This document shows positions 29,909 through 40,818 of a stretch of 64,000 nucleotides of DNA, one piece after another. The notes under the pieces were generated by a model. It made no database searches, had not been told where the DNA came from, and was given only the letters and a program-made list of their open reading frames with translations. The DNA is from Bisgaard Taxon 45 (GTDB lineage Bacteria > Pseudomonadota > Gammaproteobacteria > Enterobacterales > Pasteurellaceae). Location: the NCBI GenBank assembly GCA_030783905.1, contig JAQAHH010000006.1, positions 372,001 through 436,000 of the forward strand, in the 5' to 3' direction. Numbering within the stretch: the first letter of the stretch is position 1; each line of letters starts with the position of its first letter. A program made the position numbers and the translations under genes.

Positions 29909-30859
29909 ATGAATACTGCAACAAATACTATTGAGGAAAAAGCGCTTACGCTTGGTGAACAATTCCGCCAGGCACGCGAAGCACAACAGCTTTCCATTGA
30001 AGATGTTTCTAAAAAAATCTCGCTTAGACCGTCTATTTTGCAATTGATCGAAACAAATCAGTTTGCACAAAAATCTATTCCCGCTACTTTTATGCGAGGT
30101 TACGTTCGCAGTTATGCGAAATTCCTAAAATTACCAGAATCCGTGTGGGTACATGCTAGTTTTGGTGAGGATCATAAAAATGACTTGGGCAAAAATGCAC
30201 GTGCGACGAGAGCGGTCAATAATTATTCCTCACATAACCATTGGATTGGTTGGTTAAGTCTACTGGTTGTAGTGATTGTGGCAGGTATGACGGGTCTATG
30301 GTGGTGGGAAAACTATACCCAGTCTAATGCAGAGCGCGAGAGTTTAGTCCAAAACTATGTTGAAACCACGCCACAAAATACGTTGGTGCCAAATACCACA
30401 TTAATGCCTTCTTCATCGACAAGTCATACACAAAGTGCGAATGAAATCGCTCCGCCAACACTCACACCTGTTGAGCCGAGCGTTTCTGCAACAGCCGTCC
30501 CTGTGACTATTACACCATTAAATGAAGCACCGATTACATCTGCAGAAGTGTTAAAAGCCGAGATGAATAAATTAGATGAGAAAAATGTTAATCCGCTTGT
30601 TTCAACTGAGACAGCCTCGTCTACTACAGATGAATTACATATTGAAGTGACTGGCGGGTGTTGGATTAGTGTGCAAAATGACAGCGGCAAGGTACTTGCA
30701 CAAAAAGAATATAAACAAGGTGATGTGTTGACGTTTAATGAGGGCGTGACTTATTCACTTATCATCGGTGCGCCAGCAAATGTTAAGATCACCTATAAAG
30801 GTGAAGACTATCCGCTTAAAGTAGATGGTCGCGTCGCCAGATTTAAATTACCACAGTAA
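29909..30859 (+). CDS. rodZ: Cytoskeleton protein RodZ
   Basis: A 316-residue bitopic protein. An N-terminal HTH domain (about 15-85, [20 protein letters not shown]) binds MreB. A single membrane segment ([20 protein letters not shown], about 112-131) follows, then a Thr/Pro/Ser-rich periplasmic linker and a C-terminal beta domain (about 235-316). RodZ keeps rod shape with MreB. Its position between pilF and ispG matches E. coli. Confidence 0.94.
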   Translation: MNTATNTIEEKALTLGEQFRQAREAQQLSIEDVSKKISLRPSILQLIETNQFAQKSIPATFMRGYVRSYAKFLKLPESVWVHASFGEDHKNDLGKNARATRAVNNYSSHNHWIGWLSLLVVVIVAGMTGLWWWENYTQSNAERESLVQNYVETTPQNTLVPNTTLMPSSSTSHTQSANEIAPPTLTPVEPSVSATAVPVTITPLNEAPITSAEVLKAEMNKLDEKNVNPLVSTETASSTTDELHIEVTGGCWISVQNDSGKVLAQKEYKQGDVLTFNEGVTYSLIIGAPANVKITYKGEDYPLKVDGRVARFKLPQ

Positions 30860-30888
30860 AGTGGAAGAGAAAGGTTACAAATACAATT

Positions 30889-31992
30889 ATGTTAGCCAAA
30901 CCAACGATTAAACGCAGAGAATCAACCAAGATCTATGTGGGGAATGTGCCAATTGGTGGGGATGCACCTATTGCCGTGCAATCTATGACCAATACGCGAA
31001 CGACTGATGTAGAGGCAACCGTAGCACAAATTAAAGCACTTGAACGTGTCGGTGCGGATATTGTCCGTGTTTCGGTGCCTACAATGGATGCGGCGGAAGC
31101 ATTTAAGTTCATCAAGCAACAAGTGAATGTGCCTTTAGTCGCGGATATTCATTTTGACTATCGCATTGCGTTAAAAGTCGCAGAATATGGTGTGGACTGT
31201 TTACGAATTAATCCAGGTAATATTGGCCGTGAAGATCGTATTCGTGCGGTGGTGGACTGTGCCAGAGATAAAAATATTCCCATCCGTATTGGCGTCAATG
31301 CGGGATCTTTAGAAAAAGATTTACAAGAAAAATATGGTGAACCGACGCCTGAAGCGTTATTAGAGTCGGCATTGCGTCATGTAGAAATTTTAGATCGTCT
31401 TAATTTTGATCAGTTTAAGGTCAGCGTGAAGGCATCAGATGTGTTTTTAGCAGTCGAATCCTATCGCTTATTGGCGAAAGCCATCAAACAGCCATTGCAT
31501 TTAGGCATTACCGAAGCGGGTGGTTTTCGTGCGGGAGCAGTAAAAAGTGCGGTGGGTTTAGGTATGCTTTTAGCCGAAGGCATTGGTGATACTTTGCGTA
31601 TTTCACTTGCGGCCGATCCCGTGGAAGAAATCAAAGTGGGCTTTGATATTTTAAAATCATTGCGTATTCGTTCTCGCGGTATTAATTTCATTGCTTGCCC
31701 AACCTGTTCCCGTCAAGAATTTGATGTGATTGGTACGGTGAACGCCCTTGAGCAACGCTTAGAAGATATTATTACGCCAATGGATGTATCCATTATTGGC
31801 TGTGTGGTGAATGGCCCGGGTGAAGCCCTTGTTTCTGATTTAGGGGTGACCGGTGGGAATAAAAAAAGCGGCTATTATTTAGACGGTGAACGCCAAAAAG
31901 AACGCTTTGATAATGATGATTTAATCAATCAGTTAGAAGCAAAAATTCGCGCCAAAGTGGCGGCGCAAGATCCCAAAAATCGAATTATTTAA
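30889..31992 (+). CDS. ispG: 4-hydroxy-3-methylbut-2-enyl-diphosphate synthase (flavodoxin)
   Basis: A 367-residue MEP-pathway enzyme. The [4Fe-4S] ligands are the Cys pair in [10 protein letters not shown] and the Cys in [11 protein letters not shown]. The TIM-barrel N-terminal part contains [17 protein letters not shown]. It reduces MEcPP to HMBPP. It starts 29 bases after rodZ and is followed by hisS after 28 bases. Confidence 0.98.
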   Translation: MLAKPTIKRRESTKIYVGNVPIGGDAPIAVQSMTNTRTTDVEATVAQIKALERVGADIVRVSVPTMDAAEAFKFIKQQVNVPLVADIHFDYRIALKVAEYGVDCLRINPGNIGREDRIRAVVDCARDKNIPIRIGVNAGSLEKDLQEKYGEPTPEALLESALRHVEILDRLNFDQFKVSVKASDVFLAVESYRLLAKAIKQPLHLGITEAGGFRAGAVKSAVGLGMLLAEGIGDTLRISLAADPVEEIKVGFDILKSLRIRSRGINFIACPTCSRQEFDVIGTVNALEQRLEDIITPMDVSIIGCVVNGPGEALVSDLGVTGGNKKSGYYLDGERQKERFDNDDLINQLEAKIRAKVAAQDPKNRII

Positions 31993-32020
31993 AATAACAA
32001 AAGAAAAATAGGACAGTATT

Positions 32021-33292
32021 GTGGCAAAAACAATTCAAGCAATTCGTGGTATGAATGATTGTTCCCCAACGGAAAGCCCATTATGGCAATGGGTCGAAGG
32101 AAAAGTGCGGTCAGTTTTACAAAATTATGGTTATTCTGAAGTGCGTATGCCAGTTGTCGAAAGTACGCCATTATTTGCTCGTGCGATCGGTGAAGTAACC
32201 GATGTAGTATCCAAAGAAATGTACACTTTTTGGGATAACGATGAGCAATTAACTTTGCGTCCAGAAGGGACCGCAGGTTGTGTACGTGCAGCGATTGAAC
32301 ACGGTTGGATTTATAACCAAGAACAACGTTTATGGTATATGGGACCGATGTTCCGTCATGAGCGTCCACAAAAAGGGCGTTATCGCCAATTCCATCAAGC
32401 CGGTGTGGAAGTGTTCGGGATTCCTAACCCAGAAATTGATGCTGAACTGATTATGTTAACGGCACGGTTATGGAAAGCATTAGGCATTTTTGAGCATGTC
32501 ACTTTACAGCTGAATTCGATTGGTTCATTAGAAGCCCGTCAGAACTACCGCGCTGCGTTAGTCGCCTTCTTGCAGCAACATACTGATCTTTTAAGTGAAG
32601 AAGAAAAAGAACGCTTAGAGAAAAATCCGCTACGCATTTTAGACAGCAAAAACCAAGCACTACAAGAGGCGCTAAATGATGCACCAAAATTATTAGATTA
32701 TTTAGATGAAGACAGTCGAGAGCACTTTGCTCAGCTTTGTGTGTTATTGGATGCAGTGGGGATTCAATATGAAGTGAACCCGAAATTGGTGCGTGGGTTA
32801 GATTATTACAATAAAACGGTTTTTGAGTGGGTCACGACAGCATTGGGGGCACAAGGCACAGTGTGCGGTGGTGGTCGTTATGACGGTCTCGTTGAGCAAT
32901 TAGGTGGTCATGCGACGACAGGTGTGGGCTTTGCCATGGGCTTAGAGCGCTTAGTGCTATTAGTTCAAGAAGTGAATCAAACTATCAGCTTGCCAAGTGC
33001 GGTGGATATTTATGTTGTTTATCAAGGTGAAGGCGCAACATTAGCGGCATTCCAGCTTGCTGAAATGCTACGCAGCGAATTACCAGCGTTACGTGTGATG
33101 ACCCATTGCAGTGGCGGCAACTTCAAGAAACAATTTAAACGTGCGGATAAAAGTGGCGCCACTTTTGCCTTAGTCATTGGTGAAAGTGAAGTGAAAAATC
33201 AACAAGTTGTGGTGAAACACTTACTGGGTGGCGCGGAGCAACAAACACTTGCATTGAGCGATATTGTCGCTTACATTAAGAATAATTTTTAA
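32021..33292 (+). CDS. hisS: Histidyl-tRNA synthetase
   Basis: A 423-residue class II synthetase. Motif 2 lies in [16 protein letters not shown]. The histidine-specific blocks are [15 protein letters not shown] and the Gly-rich CGGGRYDGL; motif 3 is in [11 protein letters not shown]. The C-terminal anticodon-binding domain occupies about 330-423. The start is GTG with AGGA upstream. A USS lies near the beginning (about 32103) and another near 32996. Confidence 0.98.
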   Translation: MAKTIQAIRGMNDCSPTESPLWQWVEGKVRSVLQNYGYSEVRMPVVESTPLFARAIGEVTDVVSKEMYTFWDNDEQLTLRPEGTAGCVRAAIEHGWIYNQEQRLWYMGPMFRHERPQKGRYRQFHQAGVEVFGIPNPEIDAELIMLTARLWKALGIFEHVTLQLNSIGSLEARQNYRAALVAFLQQHTDLLSEEEKERLEKNPLRILDSKNQALQEALNDAPKLLDYLDEDSREHFAQLCVLLDAVGIQYEVNPKLVRGLDYYNKTVFEWVTTALGAQGTVCGGGRYDGLVEQLGGHATTGVGFAMGLERLVLLVQEVNQTISLPSAVDIYVVYQGEGATLAAFQLAEMLRSELPALRVMTHCSGGNFKKQFKRADKSGATFALVIGESEVKNQQVVVKHLLGGAEQQTLALSDIVAYIKNNF

Positions 33293-33310
33293 TCAAGAGG
33301 GAAACGCAAA

Positions 33311-33922
33311 ATGGCTTATACTGCGGAAGAAGAACAAGAGCTAAACGAGATTAAAACTTGGTGGAAAGAAAATTATAAAAGCCTAATTGCCTCGTTAATC
33401 ATTGCATTTGCTGGGGTGTTCGGTTGGAATTACTGGCAAAGCTATCAGCTGAATAAAAGCCAACAAACTTCAGCACAGTATGAACAAGCACTGTATAACA
33501 CCGCCGATCTCGCTAGCAAAAGTGCCCAAATTGAGCAGTTTGTCCAAGCGAATAGCAAAACCAGTTATGCCGTTTTAGCCTTGTTGGAAAAGGCCAAAAT
33601 GGAGGTTGAAAAAGGTGAGTTTGCCCAAGCAGAGCAATCTTTAACGCAAGCGTTAGCGCAATCAACAGATGAAAACTTATCCTCCATTACAGCATTACGT
33701 TTGGCCTCTGTTCAGTTCCAACAGCAAGCGTTCGATATGGCATTAGACAGCTTAAAACAGGTGAAAGAAAACAGTTGGGATAGCCGTAAAAATCTCCTGA
33801 TTGGTGATATTTTATTAGCTAAAGGCGATAAAGAGGCCGCAAAAGCCCGTTATCAACAAGCGTTAAATCATGCGTCACCATTAGAAGCACAGTGGTTACA
33901 AGTGCGGTTGAATAATTTATAA
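33311..33922 (+). CDS. yfgM: YfgM family ancillary SecYEG translocon subunit
   Basis: A 203-residue protein with one N-terminal membrane segment (about 25-42, SLIASLIIAFAGVFGWNYW) and a periplasmic TPR-like domain. E. coli YfgM works with the chaperone PpiD at the SecYEG translocon. It starts 18 bases after hisS. In E. coli bamB follows; here a terminator does, so bamB is elsewhere or missing. Its last codons contain a USS (33900-33908). Confidence 0.92.
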   Translation: MAYTAEEEQELNEIKTWWKENYKSLIASLIIAFAGVFGWNYWQSYQLNKSQQTSAQYEQALYNTADLASKSAQIEQFVQANSKTSYAVLALLEKAKMEVEKGEFAQAEQSLTQALAQSTDENLSSITALRLASVQFQQQAFDMALDSLKQVKENSWDSRKNLLIGDILLAKGDKEAAKARYQQALNHASPLEAQWLQVRLNNL

Positions 33923-33931
33923 GTTTGCTTG

Positions 33932-33966
33932 AAAGGCTTGGGATGATTTTTCCCAAGCCTTTTTTT
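33932..33966 (+). terminator. Strong terminator after yfgM
   Basis: AAAGGCTTGGGA (33932-33943) pairs with TCCCAAGCCTTT (33951-33962) and runs into a T-tract. It ends the rlmN-yfgM group. The 166 bases between it and the next gene hold no supported gene. Confidence 0.9.
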
Positions 33967-34132
33967 CATTTTCAAGTCAGGAAATGGTCTGGTAAAGAGT
34001 GGATTATGTGTCTTTTGAAGATGTATGTGGGTAACACCTCTTTGTCGGTTGAGTTGATTGAGCATACCTTATTTGATAGTAAAAATTGGATTAGCGTGGT
34101 GAAAACAAACTACGCGACATAAGGAGTGTCTT

Positions 34133-34570
34133 ATGACAATACGCATTCCCCCTCCGGTGATTGTCCTTGCTTGTGCAGTGGTGATGTGGTGGATGCCTCC
34201 CCTTTATCAATTCCCCCGTTATGAGTGGCTAGTTGGGCTATGCATTTTGATCAGTGGGTTAATGGGTTGGGGCAGTTTATGGCAATTTTGGCAAGTGAAA
34301 ACTAGCGTTGATCCCATTCGATTAGACAAAACCAGTGTTTTAGTGGTCCGCGGTATTTATCAATTTAGTCGCAATCCGATGTATTTGAGTTTAGCCTTAT
34401 TATTGTTAGCTTGGAGTTTATGGCTAGGTAGCTTAAGTGCAGTGCTTGTTTTAATGGTTTTTGTCTTTTGTATTAATCAATGCCAGATCAAACCAGAGGA
34501 AAGACAGTTAGAAAAGCTGTTTGGGGAAGACTATTTAAACTATAAGCGGAAAGTGAGACGTTGGCTCTAA
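34133..34570 (+). CDS. Isoprenylcysteine carboxyl methyltransferase family membrane protein
   Basis: A 145-residue protein with about four membrane segments. The C-terminal half has the ICMT/PEMT methyltransferase pattern: GIYQFSRNPMYLSLALLLL, then a segment ending EERQLEKLFGEDYLNYKRKV. Such proteins bind SAM at the membrane face, but bacterial members mostly have unknown substrates. AAGGAG precedes the ATG. It is a single gene between two terminators. Confidence 0.8.
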   Translation: MTIRIPPPVIVLACAVVMWWMPPLYQFPRYEWLVGLCILISGLMGWGSLWQFWQVKTSVDPIRLDKTSVLVVRGIYQFSRNPMYLSLALLLLAWSLWLGSLSAVLVLMVFVFCINQCQIKPEERQLEKLFGEDYLNYKRKVRRWL

Positions 34571-34625
34571 AATTTGCTAAAAAATCACCGCACGTTTGTG
34601 CGATTGAGAGAAGGGGATTGCCCAT

Positions 34626-34662
34626 AAAAAAGCAAAGTGTAATTGATACACTTTGCTTTTTG
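34626..34662. terminator. Bidirectional terminator between the methyltransferase-like gene and cpdB
   Basis: AAAAGCAAAGTGTA (34628-34641) pairs perfectly with TACACTTTGCTTTT (34647-34660), with A on the left and T on the right, so it can serve the plus-strand gene and the minus-strand cpdB. Confidence 0.9.
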
Positions 34663-34679
34663 GTTATTGGATGCAAAGG

Positions 34680-36650
34680 TTATTGACTTAAATCCACTTG
34701 ATATATTGCAAAGCCCACTTCATCTGTACCGACATAAGTCATTGGATATTGTGCTTTTTCTTGGATAAAGTGTTTGGCTTTTTCACTTGGTGAGGTTTCA
34801 AAACGGATATCCAATTTCGCTTTGCTTGCGATAGGAGCAATACGCCAGTTTTTATCTGCGCTTGGGCTGACTTGGCCGTGTGCTTGGCTTTCTGCGCTGA
34901 TGTAGTTTGCCAAGATTTGACGGTTTTCATCTGGTGCAGCAAATACGATATGTTTATCACCGGTTCCTGGGAATTTCGCACTATACGCACGGTAGTTATT
35001 AGTCGCAATTAAGAACTCTGCTTTTGGATCAACCGGTTTACCTTGGTAGGTTAAGTTAACCACACGTTCAGATTGCGCATTGATTAATTTACAATCGCCA
35101 TCATAACGCGCGGGTTTCGTGATGTCGAATTGATATTGTACACCGTCGATCACGTCAAAATTATAGGTACGGAAACCGCTCCAATCTAACAAACTTTGCG
35201 CTTGTTGATTGTTTGGATCGATTTGTTTAAACATTCCTGCACTGCATTCTAACCACTCTTTTAATTCCGCACCGCTGACTTTTACAATCACTAAGGTGTT
35301 TGGATACAAATACAAGTCTGCTGCATTACGGAAGGTTAATTCCCCTTTATCCACTTCGGTATAACCCGTTGGGTCATTTTTACGGCCACCCGCTTTGAAA
35401 GGTGCCCCTGCACTTAACACCGGTAACCCCGCAAGTTCTGGCACGTTTTTCACGACATTTTCTGCGTAAGCCCGTTGCGCTTGGTTGACGATTTGGACTG
35501 TTGGATCATCTTGTACTAAAGCAAGATAACTGAACATGTTATCCGTGGCTTTACCAATTGGTTGTGAAACGAATTGACGGGTTGCATCATGTACTGGTGC
35601 TAGAATGGCATTCATTTCATCGTCAGGTTGGGCAATCGCGACTTTTTTCTCATTGTCATAAATTGGACGAAGTTCGGCTTTACCATCCACCACAACCCAT
35701 TTATCCCCGTGTTGGGCAAGCGCTAAATCGACCACACTGATATTATTACCCCAATAACCCGCCATACTTTCAGGAATCCCTTTTACCGTTCCTTTTTCAA
35801 TATCCACATTTGGTGATTGAGCAAATTCTTTATTTGGGAATAAACGGTGTGAGTGACCGAAAATGACCGCATCAATGCCTTTGACATCGGCAAGATAGAA
35901 GGCGGAATTTTCTGCCCCTTCTTTATAAGGTTCATCAGAAGGACCTGTGTGGGCAAGAGCGATGATAATCTCTGCCCCTTTTGCTTTTAATTCTGGCACA
36001 TATTTTTCGGCAGTTTTCTTAATATCATGGGCGACAACATGTCCGTCTAGATGCGCTTTATCCCACACCATCACTTGTGGTGGTACGAAACCAATATAGC
36101 CAATTTTGATAATTTGCAAGTGACCATTGGCGTCCATGACCCCTTTCTCTTGGATCACATAAGGTTGGTAGCGCGGTTCACCAGAATCTGCTTTTACTAC
36201 ATTGGCATTGATGATAGGGAAGTTGGCTTCTGCAATGGCATCATCTAAATATTTTAAGCCATAATTGAATTCATGGTTACCTAGAGTGCCTACGTCATAT
36301 TTCATCGCATTGAGCACTTCAATCGCGGGATTCAGTTTACCTTCTTTATAGCCTTTAGCGGCTTGATAGTCGGCAATCGGGTTACCTTGAATTAAATCAC
36401 CATTATCCACCAAGACGGAATTCTTGACTTCATGACGAGCTTGGCGAATTAAAGAGGCTGCACGAGTAAAGCCAAATTTTTCCGTTGGGGCATCTTTATA
36501 GTAATCAAAATCAGTTAAGAAACTATGTAAATCAGTGGTTGCAATAATACGTAGTGAGGCTGAATTTTGTGGGGTAGCAAAGGTATATTTAGCCGCGGTA
36601 AAGGTTAAGATACTGCATGCACCTAATTGTAGAAAACGTCGTCTATCCAT
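34680..36650 (-). CDS. cpdB: 2',3'-cyclic-nucleotide 2'-phosphodiesterase / 3'-nucleotidase
   Basis: A 656-residue periplasmic bifunctional enzyme. The metallophosphatase domain contains [38 protein letters not shown] and [10 protein letters not shown]. The C-terminal 5'-nucleotidase domain contains [12 protein letters not shown] and [16 protein letters not shown]. It degrades 2',3'-cyclic nucleotides and 3'-nucleotides for salvage. The N-terminus [17 protein letters not shown] carries a Tat-like RRxFLQ motif, whereas E. coli CpdB has a Sec signal. A second ATG lies one codon upstream; AAAGGAG spacing favours 36650. A CRP-like site lies about 100 bases upstream. Confidence 0.95.
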   Translation of the reverse strand: MDRRRFLQLGACSILTFTAAKYTFATPQNSASLRIIATTDLHSFLTDFDYYKDAPTEKFGFTRAASLIRQARHEVKNSVLVDNGDLIQGNPIADYQAAKGYKEGKLNPAIEVLNAMKYDVGTLGNHEFNYGLKYLDDAIAEANFPIINANVVKADSGEPRYQPYVIQEKGVMDANGHLQIIKIGYIGFVPPQVMVWDKAHLDGHVVAHDIKKTAEKYVPELKAKGAEIIIALAHTGPSDEPYKEGAENSAFYLADVKGIDAVIFGHSHRLFPNKEFAQSPNVDIEKGTVKGIPESMAGYWGNNISVVDLALAQHGDKWVVVDGKAELRPIYDNEKKVAIAQPDDEMNAILAPVHDATRQFVSQPIGKATDNMFSYLALVQDDPTVQIVNQAQRAYAENVVKNVPELAGLPVLSAGAPFKAGGRKNDPTGYTEVDKGELTFRNAADLYLYPNTLVIVKVSGAELKEWLECSAGMFKQIDPNNQQAQSLLDWSGFRTYNFDVIDGVQYQFDITKPARYDGDCKLINAQSERVVNLTYQGKPVDPKAEFLIATNNYRAYSAKFPGTGDKHIVFAAPDENRQILANYISAESQAHGQVSPSADKNWRIAPIASKAKLDIRFETSPSEKAKHFIQEKAQYPMTYVGTDEVGFAIYQVDLSQ

Positions 36651-36742
36651 CATAACTCCTTTCTTGGAAATATAAATACATTAGGGGGGAATTTATTTTA
36701 GAAAATGTCGAGATTTTGCTCTAGTGTTTTATTTGTTCAGAT

Positions 36743-36758
36743 TGTGATCTTTCTCATA
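36743..36758. promoter_or_regulatory. Candidate CRP binding site upstream of cpdB
   Basis: TGTGATCTTTCTCATA matches the CRP pattern TGTGA-N6-TCACA at nine of ten conserved positions. It lies 93 bases upstream of the cpdB start. Prediction from pattern only. Confidence 0.5.
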
Positions 36759-36803
36759 AAATTGAAAAAAAGTACAGTAGCGACGTATTAAAGGCGGAAG
36801 ACA

Positions 36804-36830
36804 GAAAACTCCCCTCGATTGAGGGGAGAG
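36804..36830 (-). terminator. Terminator of sodA
   Basis: On the minus strand CTCCCCTC (36828-36821) pairs with GAGGGGAG (36816-36809) and is followed by TTTT. It ends the sodA transcript six bases after the stop codon. Confidence 0.85.
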
Positions 36831-36835
36831 TAAAA

Positions 36836-37480
36836 TTATTTTGCACAGTTACAATGTTCCGCTTTTTTCTCAAAGCGTTCTGCTACGAAATCCCAGTTTA
36901 CGACGTGCCAAAATTCTTTAATATAATCTGGACGGCGGTTTTGGAATTTTAAGTAATAAGCGTGTTCCCAAACATCCAAGCCTAATAATGGATAGCCTTC
37001 GCAACCTGCGATCTCTTTACCCATCACAGGTGAATCTTGGTTCGCGGTGGATACGACGGCTAATTTACCGTTTTCTTGTAACACTAACCATGCCCAACCT
37101 GAACCGAAACGAGTGGCGGCAGCTTTTTCAAATTCTGCTTGGAATGCTTCCACAGAACCGAAATCGCGCACGATGGCCTCTTTTAATGCGCCTTGTAAAG
37201 TGGTGCCTTTTTTCAAGCCTTTCCAGAACAAAGTATGATTTAAGTGTCCGCCCACATTATTACGGATTGCCGTAAATTTATCTGCCGGCACTTCTGCCAA
37301 TTTACTTAATAATTGACCTGGGCAACCTTGAGCTAATTCCGGTAAATTTTCTAATGCGGCATTCGCATTGTTAACATAAGTTTGGTGATGTTTAGAATGG
37401 TGAATTTCCATGGTCATTGCATCAAAATGTGGTTCTAATGCATCGTAGGCATAGCCTAATTCTGGTAGTGTATAAGCCAT
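36836..37480 (-). CDS. sodA: Superoxide dismutase [Mn]
   Basis: A 214-residue Mn-type SOD. Metal ligands lie in [15 protein letters not shown], in [10 protein letters not shown] and in [19 protein letters not shown]. The glycine after NNVG and the Gln in STANQDSP fit the Mn rather than the Fe type. It removes superoxide in the cytoplasm. The last residues EHCNCAK form a short Cys-bearing tail not present in E. coli SodA. The frame is open 28 codons upstream, but AAAGGA and the family N-terminus ([20 protein letters not shown]) fix the ATG at 37480. An FNR-like site lies upstream. Confidence 0.96.
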   Translation of the reverse strand: MAYTLPELGYAYDALEPHFDAMTMEIHHSKHHQTYVNNANAALENLPELAQGCPGQLLSKLAEVPADKFTAIRNNVGGHLNHTLFWKGLKKGTTLQGALKEAIVRDFGSVEAFQAEFEKAAATRFGSGWAWLVLQENGKLAVVSTANQDSPVMGKEIAGCEGYPLLGLDVWEHAYYLKFQNRRPDYIKEFWHVVNWDFVAERFEKKAEHCNCAK

Positions 37481-37550
37481 AATTATTTCCTTTGTTGAGT
37501 GAAAGTAAGGGGCATTATTGCCAAAAAGTAACAAGATTTTAACAGGAAAC

Positions 37551-37564
37551 TTGATTAAGATCAT
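37551..37564. promoter_or_regulatory. Candidate FNR site upstream of sodA
   Basis: TTGATTAAGATCAT matches the FNR consensus TTGAT-N4-ATCAA at nine of ten positions, about 75 bases upstream of the sodA start. FNR and ArcA repress sodA without oxygen in E. coli, so a repressor role is plausible here. Confidence 0.55.
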
Positions 37565-37583
37565 TATTTCTCTGTGGGTAAGC

Positions 37584-37620
37584 GAAAAAATCTAAGGGCA
37601 GAAATGAAAATCTGCCCTTA
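37584..37620 (-). terminator. Terminator of maeB
   Basis: On the minus strand AAGGGCAGA (37619-37611) pairs with TCTGCCCTT (37602-37594), followed by a T-rich run (37590-37585). It lies 13 bases after the maeB stop. Confidence 0.85.
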
Positions 37621-37632
37621 TTTTGTTGCCCA

Positions 37633-39909
37633 CTACTTGCAAGTGGGTTCAACGTTGGCAGCGGCAATAGCGACCATATTAATGACGCGGCGCACAGAAG
37701 ATGCAGAGGTCAGAATATGCACGGGTTTATTGATACCCATTAAAATTGGTCCAACGGTAATTGGGGTCGCCGTCCCTTGTAATAGGTTCAAACTAATTCG
37801 AGCTGCTTCCATATTTGGCATCACTAATAAGTTAGCCGCACCTTTTAATGGACTGTCAGGCATGATGTCCTGACGTAATTTTTCATTTAAGGCGACATCA
37901 CAGTGCATTTCGCCATCGATGATCAAATCTGGCGCTTTTTCTTTTACTAAGCGTAAAACTTCACGCATTTTGACCGCACTTGGATCATCAAAGGTGCCAA
38001 AGTTAGAATGGGACACTAAAGCCACTTTCGGTTCAATCCCAAAACGAGCCACTTCGTTGGCGGCCATGAGTGTGATTTCCGCCAATTCTTGCGCACTTGG
38101 ATTATGATTCACAAAAGTATCGGTGATAAATAAGTTACCTGTTGGTAACACGAGCCCATTGACTGTTGCAGGGGTTTGTACACAAGGTTGTACCCCAATC
38201 ACCTCTTTAATGTTGCTTAAATGCGAGGCATAAGGTCCCACTAATCCACATAACATTGCATCCGCTTTGCCGAGCTGGAGTAATGTGGCGCCAATCACGG
38301 TTGGATTATGTAGCATTTTACGTTGTGCCCCCGCGGGCGTAATGCCTTTACGTTTAAGCAAGTTGTGGTAGGTTTTATAACATTCTTCAAAATAAGGATT
38401 ATTTTCGATATCCACTAATTCAAAATCACGCCCTTCTTGAATGTGCAAACCGAGTTGTTTGATTTTTTGTGTAATCACACTCGGGCGACCTAATAAAATC
38501 GGTGTGGCAATACCTAATGTAGCGATTTCTTGCACTGCATGTAAAACTCGTGCTTCTTCGCCATCAGTGAGTAAGACGCGTTTTTTATTTTGTTTTGCTT
38601 GAGCAAACACCGGTTTCATAAATAAGTTTGTTTTGTACACAAATTGCGTCAGTTTTTCGATGTAAGCATCGAAATCTTGAATTGGGCGAGTGGCAACACC
38701 TGAATCCATGGCTGCTTTTGCGACAGCCGGTGCGATTTTGACAATTAAACGAGGATCAAAGGGTTTAGGAATTAAATATTCTGGGCCAAAAGAGAGTTCT
38801 GTTTCACCATAAGCGGAGGTCACCACTTCACTTTGTTCGGCAAGCGCAAGATCAGCAATAGCATGTACCGCGGCCAGTTTCATTTCTTCGTTAATGCTGG
38901 TTGCGCTCACATCTAATGCGCCACGGAAAATAAACGGGAAACAAAGCACGTTATTGACTTGGTTCGGATAATCAGAACGTCCTGTACAAACGATTGCATC
39001 TGGGCGAACGGCTTTGGCTAAAGGTGGTAAGATTTCTGGTTCTGGGTTAGCCAGTGCAAGAATCAATGGATTCGCTGCCATTGTTTTGACCATTTCTTGG
39101 CTTAAGGTACCTGCTGCGGAGCAACCTAAGAAAATATCAGCATCATTGATTACTTCGGCTAAGGTGCGTTTACCATTGTCTTCAATGGCATACAACTTTT
39201 TGGTGTCATCCATTCGCTCGTCACGACCATGGAAAATCACGCCTTTCGAATCACATACAATAATATTTTCACGTGGTAAGCCTAAATGGACTAATAAATT
39301 TAAACAAGCAATAGAGGCCGCACCTGCACCAGAGGCCACTAATTTGACTTTGGCAATGTCTTTTTTCACAATGCGTAAGCCATTAAGAACCGCGGCCGCA
39401 CTAATAATGGCGGTACCATGTTGGTCATCATGGAAAACCGGAATGTTCATGCGTTCACGTAATTTTTGTTCAATATAGAAACATTCCGGTGCTTTAATAT
39501 CTTCTAAGTTAATGCCCCCAAAGGTTGGTTCAAGGGCGGCGATGATATTGACTAATTTATCGGGATCTTTTTCGTCAATCTCAATATCAAAAACGTCCAC
39601 ACCTGCAAATTTTTTGAATAATACCCCTTTTCCTTCCATCACCGGTTTACCCGCTAATGCCCCAATGTTGCCTAAACCTAATACGGCGGTACCGTTTGAG
39701 ATCACTGCCACTAAATTGCCTCTGGCGGTATAGCGATAAGACGCAGACGGATCAGCTTGGATTTCTAAACATGGCACGGCTACACCGGGAGAATAGGCGA
39801 GCGCTAAATCACGCTGTGTTGCCAGCGATTTGGTCGGAGTGACTTCTATTTTTCCTGGGGTAGGAAATTCGTGAAAATCGAGAGCAGCTTGACGTAATTG
39901 TGCATCCAT
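37633..39909 (-). CDS. maeB: NADP-dependent malic enzyme (malate dehydrogenase, decarboxylating) with phosphotransacetylase-like domain
   Basis: A 758-residue MaeB-type enzyme. The malic domain (about 1-430) includes [35 protein letters not shown] and [15 protein letters not shown]. The C-terminal part (about 430-758) is a phosphotransacetylase-like regulatory domain with [10 protein letters not shown] and [14 protein letters not shown]. It converts malate to pyruvate, CO2 and NADPH. A TATAAT-like box on the minus strand (39961-39956) lies about 50 bases upstream. It has its own terminator, so it is not an operon with sodA. Confidence 0.95.
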   Translation of the reverse strand: MDAQLRQAALDFHEFPTPGKIEVTPTKSLATQRDLALAYSPGVAVPCLEIQADPSASYRYTARGNLVAVISNGTAVLGLGNIGALAGKPVMEGKGVLFKKFAGVDVFDIEIDEKDPDKLVNIIAALEPTFGGINLEDIKAPECFYIEQKLRERMNIPVFHDDQHGTAIISAAAVLNGLRIVKKDIAKVKLVASGAGAASIACLNLLVHLGLPRENIIVCDSKGVIFHGRDERMDDTKKLYAIEDNGKRTLAEVINDADIFLGCSAAGTLSQEMVKTMAANPLILALANPEPEILPPLAKAVRPDAIVCTGRSDYPNQVNNVLCFPFIFRGALDVSATSINEEMKLAAVHAIADLALAEQSEVVTSAYGETELSFGPEYLIPKPFDPRLIVKIAPAVAKAAMDSGVATRPIQDFDAYIEKLTQFVYKTNLFMKPVFAQAKQNKKRVLLTDGEEARVLHAVQEIATLGIATPILLGRPSVITQKIKQLGLHIQEGRDFELVDIENNPYFEECYKTYHNLLKRKGITPAGAQRKMLHNPTVIGATLLQLGKADAMLCGLVGPYASHLSNIKEVIGVQPCVQTPATVNGLVLPTGNLFITDTFVNHNPSAQELAEITLMAANEVARFGIEPKVALVSHSNFGTFDDPSAVKMREVLRLVKEKAPDLIIDGEMHCDVALNEKLRQDIMPDSPLKGAANLLVMPNMEAARISLNLLQGTATPITVGPILMGINKPVHILTSASSVRRVINMVAIAAANVEPTCK

Positions 39910-40103
39910 AAAACAGTCCTCTTATGAGTAAATAAATGAGTGTAATAGACAAACTATTATAAATAAACTAAGAATAAAAAACGTGACCTAATACACAGTA
40001 TTGCGATTTTATTTTACTCAGCGAGTGCTTATTTGTGAGAGGGACTGCCCATCTTGTCTGGAAACATAGTAGAATGTGATGTTAAAGAATAAGGACCATG
40101 TCA

Positions 40104-40808
40104 ATGAGTATGCGATTAGATAAATTTTTAGCCGAAAATACAGGCTTAACTCGCTCACAAGCGAATAAAGTGTTAAAACAAAGTGCGGTTACATTAAATG
40201 GAAAAATTGAGAAAAATGGTGCGCAAAAAGTCAGCCCAGTGGATGAAATTTGTTTAGATGGCGAGCCGTTACCTTGGGTCTCTGCGGGGCAATATTTGAT
40301 GTTGTATAAGCCATCGGGGTATGTCTGTTCACATGATGAGGGTGATTATCCAACCATTTATCAATTCTTTGATTATCCGCTTGCAGGGAAATTACATAGT
40401 GCAGGGCGATTGGATGTAGACACCACTGGTCTAGTGTTATTAACCGACGATGGACAATGGTCACACCGTATTACATCACCAAAACATCACTATGAGAAAA
40501 CTTATCTTGTGACCCTTGCCGATCCGGTGGAAAGTCATTACCAACAGGCTTGTGAGGAGGGGATTTTACTACGTGGTGAGAAAACCCCAACTAAACCCGC
40601 CAAATTAACCATCATTGATGATTACCATGTCAATTTGACCATTAGTGAAGGGCGATATCATCAGGTCAAACGCATGTTTGCGGCACTTGGTAATAAAGTC
40701 GTGGACCTACACCGTTGGAAAATTGGTGATATCGAACTAGATACACAGTTAGCCGAAGGGGAATACCGCACGCTGTCCGCAGAGGAAATTGCGACGTTTA
40801 ATAAGTAA
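40104..40808 (+). CDS. rsuA: 16S rRNA pseudouridine(516) synthase
   Basis: A 234-residue enzyme with an N-terminal S4 RNA-binding domain (MRLDKFLAENTGLTRSQAN) and the RsuA catalytic motif HSAGRLDVDTTGLVLL, whose Asp is the nucleophile. The closing block ISEGRYHQVKRMFAALGNKV is also family-typical. It makes pseudouridine at position 516 of 16S rRNA. Three in-frame ATGs lie close together (40098, 40104, 40110); AAGGA spacing suits 40104 best, but 40098 is possible. The exporter gene follows after 10 bases. Confidence 0.94.
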   Translation: MSMRLDKFLAENTGLTRSQANKVLKQSAVTLNGKIEKNGAQKVSPVDEICLDGEPLPWVSAGQYLMLYKPSGYVCSHDEGDYPTIYQFFDYPLAGKLHSAGRLDVDTTGLVLLTDDGQWSHRITSPKHHYEKTYLVTLADPVESHYQQACEEGILLRGEKTPTKPAKLTIIDDYHVNLTISEGRYHQVKRMFAALGNKVVDLHRWKIGDIELDTQLAEGEYRTLSAEEIATFNK

Positions 40809-40818
40809 GGATAAACAC

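Noticed and set aside
33925-34122. 65-codon frame between yfgM and the methyltransferase-like gene
   Set aside because: It starts inside the yfgM terminator hairpin, has no ribosome site and resembles nothing known to me.
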